From Allomuricauda sp. (GTDB taxonomy: Bacteria > Bacteroidota > Bacteroidia > Flavobacteriales > Flavobacteriaceae), in assembly GCF_028280385.1 (NCBI RefSeq), contig NZ_JANQLX010000014.1, positions 62,001 through 126,000 of the forward strand: DNA of 64,000 bases. Reading direction: 5' to 3'. Below, in pieces: positions 25,942-34,236 of the stretch. The position numbers and the translations under genes were made by a program. The stretch's first letter is position 1. Each line of letters opens with the position of its first letter. The notes under the pieces were generated by a model, which saw only the letters and a program-made list of their open reading frames with translations, ran no database searches and had not been told where the DNA came from.

Positions 25942-26463
25942 ATGAAATGCCTTTGTCCCCTTATTCTAATTTTTTTGCTGGTCTCTTGCGCTGGCGTGCG
26001 TGTGGACTATGATTATGATAAATCCACCAACTTTAACAATTATGCCAGTTATAACTACTTTTCCGATGTAGAGACAGGATTGAGCGAGTTGGATGAAAGG
26101 CGGCTTCTTCGCGCATTGGACTCCACCCTTCAGGCCAAGGGGTTTCTGTTGGCCGAGGAGCCAGATTTTTACATCAACATTTTAAGCAGTGAGTTTAGAA
26201 ATTCACCCAATAATGCGGTTGGGGTGGGGATTGGTGGTACAGGTCGTAATGTAGGTGGCGGAATTTCAGTTGGACTGCCCTTGGGAAATTCGGGAATCCA
26301 AAGACAGATTCAGTTCGATTTTGTGGACGCCCAAAAAAATGCTTTGTTTTGGCAGGCAACCGCAGAAAGCGGTTATCGGGAAAATGCATCTCCCAGCGTA
26401 CGTGAAGACAGGCTAAGGGCTCTTGTAAAAAAGGTGTTTTCCAAGTTTCCTCCCGGAAACTGA
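25942..26463 (+). CDS. DUF4136 lipoprotein
   Basis: A 173-residue protein with signal sequence MKCLCPLILIFLLVSCAG; Cys16 in LVSC is the lipid attachment site. The body (VDYDYDKSTNFNNYASYNYF, LDERRLLRALDSTLQAKGF, and a glycine-rich GVGIGGTGRNVGGGISVG) matches DUF4136, a family of small outer-membrane lipoproteins of unknown role. TACATTTA shortly upstream is a one-mismatch -7 element. Confidence 0.85.
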   Translation: MKCLCPLILIFLLVSCAGVRVDYDYDKSTNFNNYASYNYFSDVETGLSELDERRLLRALDSTLQAKGFLLAEEPDFYINILSSEFRNSPNNAVGVGIGGTGRNVGGGISVGLPLGNSGIQRQIQFDFVDAQKNALFWQATAESGYRENASPSVREDRLRALVKKVFSKFPPGN

Positions 26464-26553
26464 ACAGGAAGCCTTCCGCTGCTGTCAAGGGTCATTCCCA
26501 TAACTTTTCTTTCGTAAAATGTAACAAATGTTGACGGACACAGTCTTATCAAA

Positions 26554-26573
26554 AGGATAATACGGATTATCCT
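26554..26573. repeat. 20-base dyad upstream of the S9 peptidase
   Basis: AGGATAATACGGATTATCCT has perfect 8-base arms around ACGG. It lies 30 bases before the ATG at 26604, within the promoter or leader. It overlaps a possible TTGACG-N19-GATAAT promoter (26531-26561), a form not usual in this phylum. A regulator-binding site is more likely than a hairpin of importance. Confidence 0.45.
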
Positions 26574-26603
26574 GGAAAAGAACACACTAATATCAAAAAA
26601 CGT

Positions 26604-28628
26604 ATGAAAACTAAACGCAATTTTAGGTTCGCTTTTTTGGCGGCCCTAACCTTGGTTTCCGGTATGCTGTCCTACGGACAGGAAAAACCTGGGAATCCTG
26701 AATTGGCAAGTTCCGAGGAGGAGTTACTTGCATTGGCCGCCTTGGATCAGGGGGACTACCGCTATACCGTTGAAGACTATTTTGGCAATCCCAAAGCTTT
26801 TACTTTTAGGTTTTCCCCGGATGGGAAGTTCCTATCTTATCGGGAACGGGATGAAAATGGGAAACAGCACATTTTTGTTAAAGATTTATCCACTGGTGTC
26901 GCTAAAATGGCGATAGAGGAAAAAGATGAACTGATTCGCGCCTACGGATGGCTGAACAATGGCCGACTGTACTATTCCATGGACAAGGGAGGTGATGAAA
27001 ACTACCATATCTATGCCATCAATCTGGATGGGAGCAATATGAAAGATCTTACCCCTTTCGATGGGGTGAGGGCCCAGTTCAACGATTTGTTACGGGAGGA
27101 TAAGGAGCACATCATTGTTACAATGAACAAGAACAATCCTCAGGTTTTTGAACCGTATTTGATCAATTTGAACACTGGGGAGAGCAAGCAACTGTATACC
27201 AATGAGGATCCCAATAACCCAATTTTTGGCTACAATTTTGACAAGGAGGGCAATCTAAAGGCCTTCACGAGAATTAGGGATGGCGTTGAGCAAGACCTTT
27301 TTTACGAAGACGGAAATGGGGGATACAAGATTCTAAAAAGCCTCAATTGGAAGGATAATTTTACCATTTTGGAATTCAACTATGCCACACCCAATCCGGA
27401 TGATGCCTATGTGCTTTCCAATTTGGAGAGTGATAAGGCGGAGATTCTCCTATACGACCTAAAAAAGGACCAAGCCTTGGATCGGGTATTTATGAACGAT
27501 CAGTACGACGTGCAGTCCATGGGTCTTTCCAGAACCAGAAATTACCAAATTGACTATTTCTCCTATGAAGGAGAGAAAAATATCATGGTTCCCATTAGTG
27601 AGCCACATAAAAAATTGGCGGCCAGGGTAAAAGCCGAACTACCAGGCAAGCAGTATCGGGTTTTGGATACTACAGAGGATGAAAACCTATACATGGTCTA
27701 TGTGGATAGCGATCGCTTGTACGGTGTTTATTATGCCTACAATGTGGTCAAAGATGAGCTGCAGGAGCTTTACAACACCATGCCCCAGCTAAAGGAAAGT
27801 GACATGTCTGAAATGCGTCCCATTACGTTCAAGAGCAGGGATGGCATTACACTTCACGGTTATATTACACTGCCCAAGGCTGCCTTGGCAGGACAAAGAG
27901 TCCCTGTAATTGTCAATCCGCATGGCGGACCCCAAGGGATACGCGATTCATGGGGCTTTAATCCAGAATCACAATTGTTTGCAAGTAGGGGTTATGCCAC
28001 TTTGCAGGTCAATTTTAGAATTTCAGGGGGCTATGGAAGGGAATTTTTGGAATCAGGATTTAAGCAGATCGGTAGAAAGGCCATGGACGATGTGGAAGAT
28101 GGACTTCAGTATGTTATAGACCAAGGATGGGTAGATGGGGACAGGGCCGCCATTTATGGCGGTAGTCATGGAGGTTATGCCGTATTGCGCGGCCTTACAA
28201 AGACTCCCGATCTTTATGCCTGCGGGGTAGATTATGTTGGGGTGTCCAACCTATTCACTTTTATGAAGACCATTCCACCATATTGGAAACCTTATTTGAA
28301 GATCATCAAGGAAATTTGGTATGACGAGGATGTTCCAGAGGAAAAAGCGATCATGGAAGAAGTTTCCCCGGTATATCAGGTGGATAAGATCAGCAAACCT
28401 CTATTTGTGGTACAAGGGGCCAATGACCCCCGTGTCAACATTGATGAATCCGACCAGATTGTAAGCGGACTCAGAGCTAAGGGATTTGATGTGCCCTATA
28501 TGGTAAAATATGATGAGGGCCATGGCTTTGGCAAAGAAGAAAACCGTTTGGAACTTTACAAGGCCATGATGGGATTCTATGCCAAACATCTTGGAAAACA
28601 ACAAATTACTAAGCCTCTTAAAGATTAG
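26604..28628 (+). CDS. Exported S9 (prolyl oligopeptidase-like) serine peptidase
   Basis: A 674-residue protein with a signal peptide ending near YGQ (residue 26). About residues 50-390 are a beta-propeller (repeats such as FRFSPDGKFLSYRE and GWLNNGRLYYSMD), and 410-665 an alpha/beta hydrolase. The triad is visible as Ser in YGGSHGGYA, Asp in QGANDPRVN and His in DEGHGF. It is a periplasmic or outer-membrane-associated peptidase acting on short peptides. Its gene has a dyad upstream and a strong terminator downstream, so it is monocistronic. Confidence 0.92.
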   Translation: MKTKRNFRFAFLAALTLVSGMLSYGQEKPGNPELASSEEELLALAALDQGDYRYTVEDYFGNPKAFTFRFSPDGKFLSYRERDENGKQHIFVKDLSTGVAKMAIEEKDELIRAYGWLNNGRLYYSMDKGGDENYHIYAINLDGSNMKDLTPFDGVRAQFNDLLREDKEHIIVTMNKNNPQVFEPYLINLNTGESKQLYTNEDPNNPIFGYNFDKEGNLKAFTRIRDGVEQDLFYEDGNGGYKILKSLNWKDNFTILEFNYATPNPDDAYVLSNLESDKAEILLYDLKKDQALDRVFMNDQYDVQSMGLSRTRNYQIDYFSYEGEKNIMVPISEPHKKLAARVKAELPGKQYRVLDTTEDENLYMVYVDSDRLYGVYYAYNVVKDELQELYNTMPQLKESDMSEMRPITFKSRDGITLHGYITLPKAALAGQRVPVIVNPHGGPQGIRDSWGFNPESQLFASRGYATLQVNFRISGGYGREFLESGFKQIGRKAMDDVEDGLQYVIDQGWVDGDRAAIYGGSHGGYAVLRGLTKTPDLYACGVDYVGVSNLFTFMKTIPPYWKPYLKIIKEIWYDEDVPEEKAIMEEVSPVYQVDKISKPLFVVQGANDPRVNIDESDQIVSGLRAKGFDVPYMVKYDEGHGFGKEENRLELYKAMMGFYAKHLGKQQITKPLKD

Positions 28629-28646
28629 TGCCATCAGAACGATTAA

Positions 28647-28678
28647 CAAAAAGGAGCCGGCTCGGCTCCTTTTTTTTG
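28647..28678 (+). terminator. Rho-independent terminator after the S9 peptidase
   Basis: GGAGCCG (28653-28659), loop GCT, CGGCTCC (28663-28669), then eight T. A-rich upstream bases extend the stem. It lies 25 bases after the stop. Confidence 0.9.
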
Positions 28679-28739
28679 CGCCCAGATGTCCGTGAACCGC
28701 TCACACTGTCATTTTTACCATTGGTCATAATGTGCTTTT

Positions 28740-28751
28740 AACCCGCGGGTT
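28740..28751. promoter_or_regulatory. 12-base palindrome at the promoter of the LytS/LytTR operon
   Basis: AACCCGCGGGTT is a perfect palindrome ending 7 bases before the TATTTTTG -7 element. It sits where an operator would. CGTGAAACCCGC (minus strand, over its right edge) resembles CGTGAACCGC at 28691, hinting at a second half-site. Confidence 0.4.
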
Positions 28752-28758
28752 TCACGCC

Positions 28759-28766
28759 TATTTTTG
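28759..28766 (+). promoter_or_regulatory. -7 element for the micro-ORF/membrane protein/LytS/LytTR operon
   Basis: TATTTTTG matches TAnnTTTG exactly. Transcription would start near 28773, 18 bases before the micro-ORF. No TTG at the normal -33 distance; a regulator bound at the palindrome may compensate. Confidence 0.45.
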
Positions 28767-28790
28767 GGATATCAAATTAAAAACAACAAA

Positions 28791-28844
28791 ATGATAACCC
28801 TGGCTAAATTATTAATCTCCATCCTTTTGGATGTTTTGGTTTAA
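28791..28844 (+). CDS. 17-residue hydrophobic micro-ORF
   Basis: ATG at 28791, TAA at 28842-28844, encoding MITLAKLLISILLDVLV, an almost wholly hydrophobic or amphipathic helix. It lies between an exact -7 element and the 71-residue membrane protein. Its start context (AAAAACAACAAAATG) closely repeats that of the next gene (AAAAAACAACAAATG), which supports translation. It could be a leader peptide, a membrane micro-protein or a signal peptide for the kinase encoded downstream. I know no family. Confidence 0.4.
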   Translation: MITLAKLLISILLDVLV

Positions 28845-28868
28845 GTGATAAGAAATAAAAAACAACAA

Positions 28869-29084
28869 ATGAAAAAACTGACCACAACCCAAAGAATCAT
28901 ATTTGTATTAGGTGTTATGGGCACATTGCTCGGTATGTACGGAAAATTCAATGGTTGGGACCATGGGGACTATTTTCCTATTTTTTATAGTGGCATGTCG
29001 TTTATGTGGATTGCCTTTTTGGATTCTGGAAGGGCTTGCTACAATCCCTTTAAAAAAGGTAGGGGAAAGGTGGGCACCCCATAA
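28869..29084 (+). CDS. Small two-helix membrane protein
   Basis: A 71-residue protein with two predicted membrane helices (about 9-26 and 38-57) and a basic C-terminus (NPFKKGRGKVG). The ATG at 28869 is chosen over a frame reaching 28845 because of the A-rich start context. It precedes a LytS-type kinase by 39 bases. Small membrane proteins are often co-encoded with LytS/LytTR systems in Bacteroidota; whether it is a sensor partner or a target is unknown. Confidence 0.7.
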   Translation: MKKLTTTQRIIFVLGVMGTLLGMYGKFNGWDHGDYFPIFYSGMSFMWIAFLDSGRACYNPFKKGRGKVGTP

Positions 29085-29123
29085 AATGGCAATAGAGTAT
29101 ATTTGACCGAATAGAGACATTTC

Positions 29124-30182
29124 ATGGAAATCACCCAAAAAAAAGGGAATCACACATTTTGGATCTTGCAGTTGTTGGGCTGGGGATTTATCAACATGCT
29201 GTCCATATTTGTACTGAAAAAAATCAGTGCGGAGCTTATTATCTATTCCATTATCACCGGAATGTTCGTGGGCATTTTTTCAACTTCCCTGCTCAGATGG
29301 TACTTAAAAAGAAATGTGGTGTTTGAAGGTTTCGGACTACGCGATTTCTTTAAAATACTTGGTGGTTTCATTGTGGGTGCGGCCCTTTTTGGCTGGCTTA
29401 ACTTCGGGTTTGGATATGCCTATGTAAAATTGGGCCCTGAGCTTACCGAGTCAGAAATACAATTGTTCAATTCCTATGACAGCTTGTGGATCCAAATTGT
29501 GAATGCCTTGTTTGTAATTGGAGCCTGGACCGTTACCTATTTGACCATTAAGCTGCTGCTTAAGCTCAATAGGGATCGTATTGAGCGTTTGGAATTGAAT
29601 ACCCATCTAAAACAGGCCCAGTTGAATACCCTAAAAGGACAGATCAATCCGCATTTTATGTTCAATAGCCTGAACAATATACGGGGATTGATGTTGGAAG
29701 ATGTGGAGAAATCACGGGAAATGCTGACCAAGCTTTCAGAAATTCTTAGATATTCATTGACGAAGAACAATATAAATGCCATTGCTGTGGAAGAAGAGCT
29801 GGAAATGGTGGACAATTATATTGACCTGTCCAAGATTCAGCTTGAGGACCGTTTGGAATTCATAAAGCAAGTGGAAGAGGACACACTGAATATGCAGATT
29901 CCCCCAATGATCATTCAATTGCTTATCGAAAATGCCGTAAAACACGGAATTTCCAATCTCAAACAGGGAGGTCGAATCGTATTGGAAATCAAACAGGAAA
30001 ATGGGCTTTTGGTCATTGAGGTTCGCAACACGGGGAAACTTAGGATAGGGAAAGATTCCACACAATTGGGTCTAAAGAACATTAAACAGCGGTTGAAATT
30101 GTTGTATGCGGAAAAGGCCCTGTTCCGATTGAAAGAGATTGAAAATGAAGTGGTGGCACTGATCAAAATTCCAATGGCATGA
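29124..30182 (+). CDS. LytS/YehU-type sensor histidine kinase
   Basis: A 352-residue inner-membrane kinase. Four membrane helices (about 11-31, 38-57, 78-98, 124-145) carry no large periplasmic sensor domain. The His_kinase segment follows a short coiled coil: GQINPHFMFNSLNNIRG with phospho-acceptor His177, and LLIENAVKHGI as the N box of the ATPase domain. Its stop overlaps the ATG of the response regulator by 4 bases, so kinase and regulator form one coupled pair. The lack of an extracytoplasmic domain suggests it senses a signal in the membrane. Confidence 0.92.
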   Translation: MEITQKKGNHTFWILQLLGWGFINMLSIFVLKKISAELIIYSIITGMFVGIFSTSLLRWYLKRNVVFEGFGLRDFFKILGGFIVGAALFGWLNFGFGYAYVKLGPELTESEIQLFNSYDSLWIQIVNALFVIGAWTVTYLTIKLLLKLNRDRIERLELNTHLKQAQLNTLKGQINPHFMFNSLNNIRGLMLEDVEKSREMLTKLSEILRYSLTKNNINAIAVEEELEMVDNYIDLSKIQLEDRLEFIKQVEEDTLNMQIPPMIIQLLIENAVKHGISNLKQGGRIVLEIKQENGLLVIEVRNTGKLRIGKDSTQLGLKNIKQRLKLLYAEKALFRLKEIENEVVALIKIPMA

Positions 30183-30904
30183 AAATTAGCGCGGTCATTG
30201 TGGAAGATTCCAGGTTGGCAAGAAATGAGCTAAAGGAACTGATAAAAAAATATCCTGAAGTGGAAATTCTGGGCGAAGCTGAAAATGTTGATCAGGGCTT
30301 CGAATTGATCCAAAGCCAAAAACCCCAGCTCTTGTTCTTGGACATCAATATGCCGGAAAAGGATGGTTTTGAGCTTTTGGAAATGCTGGATGAAGTTCCC
30401 ATAACCGTCTTTACCACCGCATTTGATGAGTATGCCATAAAATCCTTTGAATACAATGCCCTGGATTACCTCTTGAAACCGGTGAGCGAAAAACGGTTTG
30501 CCCAGGCTTTGGAAAAGGTAAAAAAACAACTGCTATCCGCCTCGGAAGCTTCCCAAGCCCCGCAACGTTTAACGGAGCACAGCCAGATTTTTATCAAAGA
30601 TGGCGAGAGCTGCTGGTTGGTGAAAATTGGGGATATATCACATTTTGAAATCGTAGGGAATTATACCAGGGTCTTTTTTGAGGACAAAAAGCCCATGCTC
30701 TATAAATCCCTGAACCAGATTGAGGAAAAACTGCCCCAGCATTGTTTTTTTAGGGCAAACAGACAACAAATGGTAAATACCAATTTTATAGCATCCGTGG
30801 TCCCCTGGTTCAATGGTAAACTAAAACTGCAGATGGGCAATGGCGAAGAAATAGAAGTTTCAAGAAGGCAGTCCTACATTTTTAAGGACCGGATGAGTCT
30901 ATAA
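30179..30904 (+). CDS. LytTR-family response regulator
   Basis: A 241-residue regulator: receiver domain (1-120; acidic pocket VEDS, phospho-acceptor Asp55 in LLFLDINMPEKDG, Lys in LLKPV) and LytTR DNA-binding domain (about 140-238; EIVGNYTRVFF and FFRANRQQMVNTNFI). It is the partner of the kinase whose gene overlaps it. LytTR proteins bind short direct repeats; no clear pair was identified upstream of the operon. Confidence 0.93.
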   Translation: MKISAVIVEDSRLARNELKELIKKYPEVEILGEAENVDQGFELIQSQKPQLLFLDINMPEKDGFELLEMLDEVPITVFTTAFDEYAIKSFEYNALDYLLKPVSEKRFAQALEKVKKQLLSASEASQAPQRLTEHSQIFIKDGESCWLVKIGDISHFEIVGNYTRVFFEDKKPMLYKSLNQIEEKLPQHCFFRANRQQMVNTNFIASVVPWFNGKLKLQMGNGEEIEVSRRQSYIFKDRMSL

Positions 30905-30921
30905 TCAAAAACGAAGTCATT

Positions 30922-30949
30922 AAAAAAGCCCTCGTTAAGAGGGCCTTTT
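30922..30949. terminator. Bidirectional terminator between the LytTR gene and the DoxX gene
   Basis: GCCCTC (30928-30933), loop GTTAA, GAGGGC (30939-30944) with CTTTT on one side and six A (six T on the minus strand) on the other. It serves both convergent genes. Confidence 0.85.
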
Positions 30950-30962
30950 GTTGCGAGGGCAG

Positions 30963-31337
30963 CTAGGCCCGCAATATATCCTTATACCTATCCTTGTAAC
31001 CAAACAGGGCGGCAACGTTCAAAATCAACAGTCCCAAAGCAGGACCAATTCCATCTGGGGCCAAAGTAGCATGGAACAGCACGGCATTTACCGATACACT
31101 CATTAAAATAAGGGTCATTAAGGCACCAAATTTGTTTAAAATAAGGGCCAGGCCAGTCAAAATTTCCACAACGGCCACAAGATTCATGGTTTGGGTGGAG
31201 GAAAGAGCGCCAAAATAGTTCATAACGGCCTCAGGCATTTCCCCGAAGGGAATAAAGTGCAGGAATTTGTTCAAACCAAATGTGAGAACAAATAGTCCCA
31301 GTAAGATTCGGACTACCATAAAAACTTTAGAGTTCAT
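30963..31337 (-). CDS. DoxX family membrane protein
   Basis: A 124-residue protein with four membrane helices. VVRILLGLFVLTFGLNKFLHFIPF, VVEILTGLALIL and the final helix ahead of FGYKDRY are typical of the shorter DoxX proteins. Biological role unknown; some relatives act with quinones or thiosulfate oxidation. It is convergent with the LytTR gene and 97 bases downstream of the SDR gene on the same strand. Confidence 0.82.
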   Translation of the reverse strand: MNSKVFMVVRILLGLFVLTFGLNKFLHFIPFGEMPEAVMNYFGALSSTQTMNLVAVVEILTGLALILNKFGALMTLILMSVSVNAVLFHATLAPDGIGPALGLLILNVAALFGYKDRYKDILRA

Positions 31338-31434
31338 TGAGTTTCTTTTTATTGGTTAAGCAATAAAAATACCTAAAAAATGCGAATTTGTTAAAAAATA
31401 CATAACAATATTCACAATATGGACAGATAGAAAG

Positions 31435-32220
31435 TTATAGGGATTTAAGGAGTCCCCCGTCAATAGGGATATTGGTACCGGTTATATAAGCGGCTTGGTC
31501 AGAAGCTAAAAAAGCTGCCAAAAATCCATATTCCTTGGGGTCGCCAATGCGCTTGGCCGGAACCTGTTCCTCCATGGCAGCCCGGACTTCCTCCGGCGAA
31601 ATTCCCATTTTTTCTGCTTTTTTGGCATTGAGTTGGGCAATTCGGTCGGTATCAAAGTATCCCGTCAAAACATTGTTCACCGTGATGCCGTTTTGGGCCA
31701 CATCAATGGCCAAACTTTTGCCCCAGGTAACCACAGCGGCCCTTATTGAGTTGGAGAGTGCCAAATAGGCCAATGGCTCTTTAACGGAAACCGAGGTAAC
31801 ATTGATGATTCTTCCCCATTGGTTTGCCTGCATGTTTGGAAGTGCATGTTCTGTAACTAGCACCGCAGACTTAAAAAGCAGGTCAAAGGCACGTTGATAA
31901 TCGGATACTTTTTTCTCAAGGGCCCCTCCTGCCTCGGGGCCTTGGGTGTTGTTCACCAATATGTCTATGGAACGATGTTCAAAATAGTTGGCAATAACGG
32001 TACTAAAACCTTCAAAATTGGAGAAATCCACCACTAGGTAATCGTGTTTCTGGCCGTGGTTGGCATCCAATTCACCAACAATGGTCTTCATTTGCGATTC
32101 GTTTCTGGCCATCAGCGTAACCGAAGCGCCGCACTCCGCCAATTGTCGGGCTATGGCTTCCCCAATGCCCTTGCTGCTTCCTCCAACAAGCGCATTTTTA
32201 CCTACTAAGGAAATATTCAT
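31435..32220 (-). CDS. SDR-family protein with altered catalytic site
   Basis: A 261-residue Rossmann-fold protein. LVGGSSKGIGEAIA is the NAD(P)-binding loop, VNNTQG the structural Asn motif and INVTSVS the catalytic Ser strand. At the YxxxK position, counted back from GKSLA, the sequence is Ser156-N-S-I-Arg160, so both catalytic Tyr and Lys are replaced. The C-terminal SDR end (ITGTNIPIDGGLLKS) is normal. An LSNxxR-type variant recurs in some SDR proteins, so this is probably a subfamily rather than decay. It overlaps closely with a cupin gene 2 bases upstream on the same strand. Confidence 0.85.
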   Translation of the reverse strand: MNISLVGKNALVGGSSKGIGEAIARQLAECGASVTLMARNESQMKTIVGELDANHGQKHDYLVVDFSNFEGFSTVIANYFEHRSIDILVNNTQGPEAGGALEKKVSDYQRAFDLLFKSAVLVTEHALPNMQANQWGRIINVTSVSVKEPLAYLALSNSIRAAVVTWGKSLAIDVAQNGITVNNVLTGYFDTDRIAQLNAKKAEKMGISPEEVRAAMEEQVPAKRIGDPKEYGFLAAFLASDQAAYITGTNIPIDGGLLKSL

Positions 32221-32222
32221 AA

Positions 32223-32534
32223 TTATCGGTATTCTTCCCTAACGGGACTAAAAACATCCATTAACCTACAAGGAGTAAGTGCTTTACCACTGTGCGGCAC
32301 GTTGGATGGTATCAAAACCACATCGCCCGGGACACAGGTCATGGTATTCCCACCAACTGTAAATTCAAATTCTCCTTCAATTACGTGCATGATCTGTTCA
32401 TGTACATGATGGTGCTCCGGAACCTCTGCATTTTTTTCCACTTCCCAGAACACCCAGCTCAGGGATTCTCCATGCACCATTTTTCCATGGTATCCGGGCA
32501 TGATTTCCCTTGAGGTAATATGGGCTAGATTCAT
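32223..32534 (-). CDS. Single-domain cupin
   Basis: A 103-residue cupin with metal-ligand motif 1 as EHHHVHEQIMHVIEGEFEF and motif 2 as PGDVVLIPSNVPHSGKA. The ATG at 32534 (MNLAHITSREIMPGYHG) gives the usual compact length; the frame extends upstream but runs through the divergent mpl promoter. The SDR gene starts 2 bases downstream, so they are one operon, perhaps handling a small carbonyl or sugar substrate. Substrate unknown. Confidence 0.82.
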   Translation of the reverse strand: MNLAHITSREIMPGYHGKMVHGESLSWVFWEVEKNAEVPEHHHVHEQIMHVIEGEFEFTVGGNTMTCVPGDVVLIPSNVPHSGKALTPCRLMDVFSPVREEYR

Positions 32535-32583
32535 TTGTTTCAATTTTTCAACAAGATAGAAATTAATAAGATGAAATCTTTGT

Positions 32584-32613
32584 TTGCTATGGGCTTGCCA
32601 ATGTCTATTTTTG
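32584..32613 (+). promoter_or_regulatory. Promoter of mpl
   Basis: TTG at 32584-32586, a 19-base spacer and TATTTTTG at 32606-32613, a full consensus match. The ATG is 17 bases downstream. Confidence 0.6.
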
Positions 32614-32630
32614 GTTGATAATCCATTAGC

Positions 32631-33986
32631 ATGAATATTCATTTTATCGCCATTGGTGGAAGTGCCATGCACAATCTGGCCTTGGCCTTGGCACATAAGG
32701 GAGATACCATAACTGGCAGTGATGATGTGATCTACGAACCTTCCTGGGGCAGATTACAGGCCGAGGGGCTTCTTCCTGAAACATTTGGATGGTTTCCTGA
32801 AAAAATCCACGCGGAATTGGATGCCGTAATTTTGGGAATGCATGCCAAACCGGATAACCCGGAACTGCTCCGGGCACAAGAACTGGGGTTGAAAATTTAT
32901 TCGTACCCGGAGTTTTTATATGAACAATCCAAGCACAAGACCAGGGTGGTCATTGGAGGGAGCCATGGTAAGACGACCATCACCTCCATGATTCTTCACG
33001 TATTGAACTATCATGAAAAAGAAGTGGATTTTATGGTGGGAGCACAACTGGAAGGTTTTGACCGGATGGTGCATCTTACAGAAGAAAATGATTTTATCGT
33101 CCTGGAGGGGGATGAGTACTTGTCGTCCCCGATTGACCGTAGACCCAAATTTCATCTGTACCAACCCAATATTGCCCTTTTAAGCGGCATTGCTTGGGAC
33201 CATATCAACGTTTTTCCAACATTTGAAAACTATGTAGAGCAGTTCCAGATTTTTGTTGATGGCATTGTTAGGGGAGGCAGTATAACCTTTAATGAGGAAG
33301 ACCCGCATGTGAAGCAAGTGGTGGAAACATCGTCCAATGCCATACGTAAATTTCCCTATACCACTCCTGAGCATCGCACTGTGGAAGGAACAACTCTTTT
33401 GCAGACCCCCGAAGGAGAAATGCCCTTGGAGATTTTTGGAAGGCACAATCTAAGCAATTTGGAGGGCGCTAAATGGATATGCCAACAAATGGGGGTGGAT
33501 GCATTGGACTTTTATGAAGCCATATCCACATTTAAAGGGGCTTCCAAGCGGATGGAAAAAATAGCTGAAGGTACCAATAGGACAGCTTTTAAGGATTTTG
33601 CCCATTCGCCTAGCAAGGTGAGGGCAACCACAAGGGCCGTAAAAGAACAGTTTCCGCATAGGAAGGTGATAGCTTGCCTGGAACTGCACACCTATAGCAG
33701 CCTAAATGCAACCTTCCTTAAGGAATATAAAGGGGCATTGGATGCCGCAGACCATGCCATTGTTTTCTATTCCCCGGATGCGGTGAAGATAAAGCGGTTG
33801 GACGAGGTTACGGAAGCACAAATTGCCGCCGCATTGAATCGGGAGGATGTTGTCATTTTTACGGATTCGGACGCTTTTCAAGCCCATTTGTTCCAGCAGG
33901 ACTTTGATAACAGTGTTTTGCTGCTTATGAGCTCAGGAAATTATGGGGGGCTTGATTTTGAAAGGATTAAGACGGTTTTTCAATAG
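32631..33986 (+). CDS. mpl: UDP-N-acetylmuramate:L-alanyl-gamma-D-glutamyl-meso-diaminopimelate ligase (Mpl)
   Basis: A 451-residue Mur-ligase-family enzyme that reuses murein tripeptide by joining it to UDP-MurNAc. IHFIAIGGSAMHNLALAL is the N-terminal UDP-sugar domain, GGSHGKTTITSMI the ATP loop, EGDEYLSS the central metal site, and SGIAWDHINVF and the C-terminal DFAHSPSKVRAT complete the domain set. GGSAMHNLA and DFAHSPSKV favour Mpl over MurC. It has its own promoter and is followed by a small ORF. Confidence 0.9.
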   Translation: MNIHFIAIGGSAMHNLALALAHKGDTITGSDDVIYEPSWGRLQAEGLLPETFGWFPEKIHAELDAVILGMHAKPDNPELLRAQELGLKIYSYPEFLYEQSKHKTRVVIGGSHGKTTITSMILHVLNYHEKEVDFMVGAQLEGFDRMVHLTEENDFIVLEGDEYLSSPIDRRPKFHLYQPNIALLSGIAWDHINVFPTFENYVEQFQIFVDGIVRGGSITFNEEDPHVKQVVETSSNAIRKFPYTTPEHRTVEGTTLLQTPEGEMPLEIFGRHNLSNLEGAKWICQQMGVDALDFYEAISTFKGASKRMEKIAEGTNRTAFKDFAHSPSKVRATTRAVKEQFPHRKVIACLELHTYSSLNATFLKEYKGALDAADHAIVFYSPDAVKIKRLDEVTEAQIAAALNREDVVIFTDSDAFQAHLFQQDFDNSVLLLMSSGNYGGLDFERIKTVFQ

Positions 33987-34046
33987 CGTAAAGGGTAATT
34001 TTGTCAGTCGGTGGTGGCATGGAATGGTTGTTGACCAGGATTGTCC

Positions 34047-34232
34047 ATGGAACCTGCTAAACCCAAACCATTCCGTCAATTGTGGAGACGTCTGAGACGT
34101 TTGGCTTCCATTTTCCTATCCGCCTATATGCTGGGAATCTCCAATGTGGTTTTGGAAGAAGACCGCATGATCAACGATACCAGGGCCAAAATTGAACAAC
34201 AGGAAATCCAAAGTGAAGATGACGACCTTTAA
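34047..34232 (+). CDS. Small hypothetical protein with one amphipathic/hydrophobic segment
   Basis: A 61-residue protein: a basic N-terminus (FRQLWRRLRRL), a hydrophobic stretch (ASIFLSAYMLGISNVV) and an acidic tail (QSEDDDL). The composition and clear charge segregation suggest a real small membrane-associated protein. The ATG at 34047 is preferred over a TTG two codons earlier. A TAATTTTG -7-like element lies at 33996-34003. It ends 4 bases before the convergent DUF1569 gene. No family recognised. Confidence 0.6.
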   Translation: MEPAKPKPFRQLWRRLRRLASIFLSAYMLGISNVVLEEDRMINDTRAKIEQQEIQSEDDDL

Positions 34233-34236
34233 TTTT

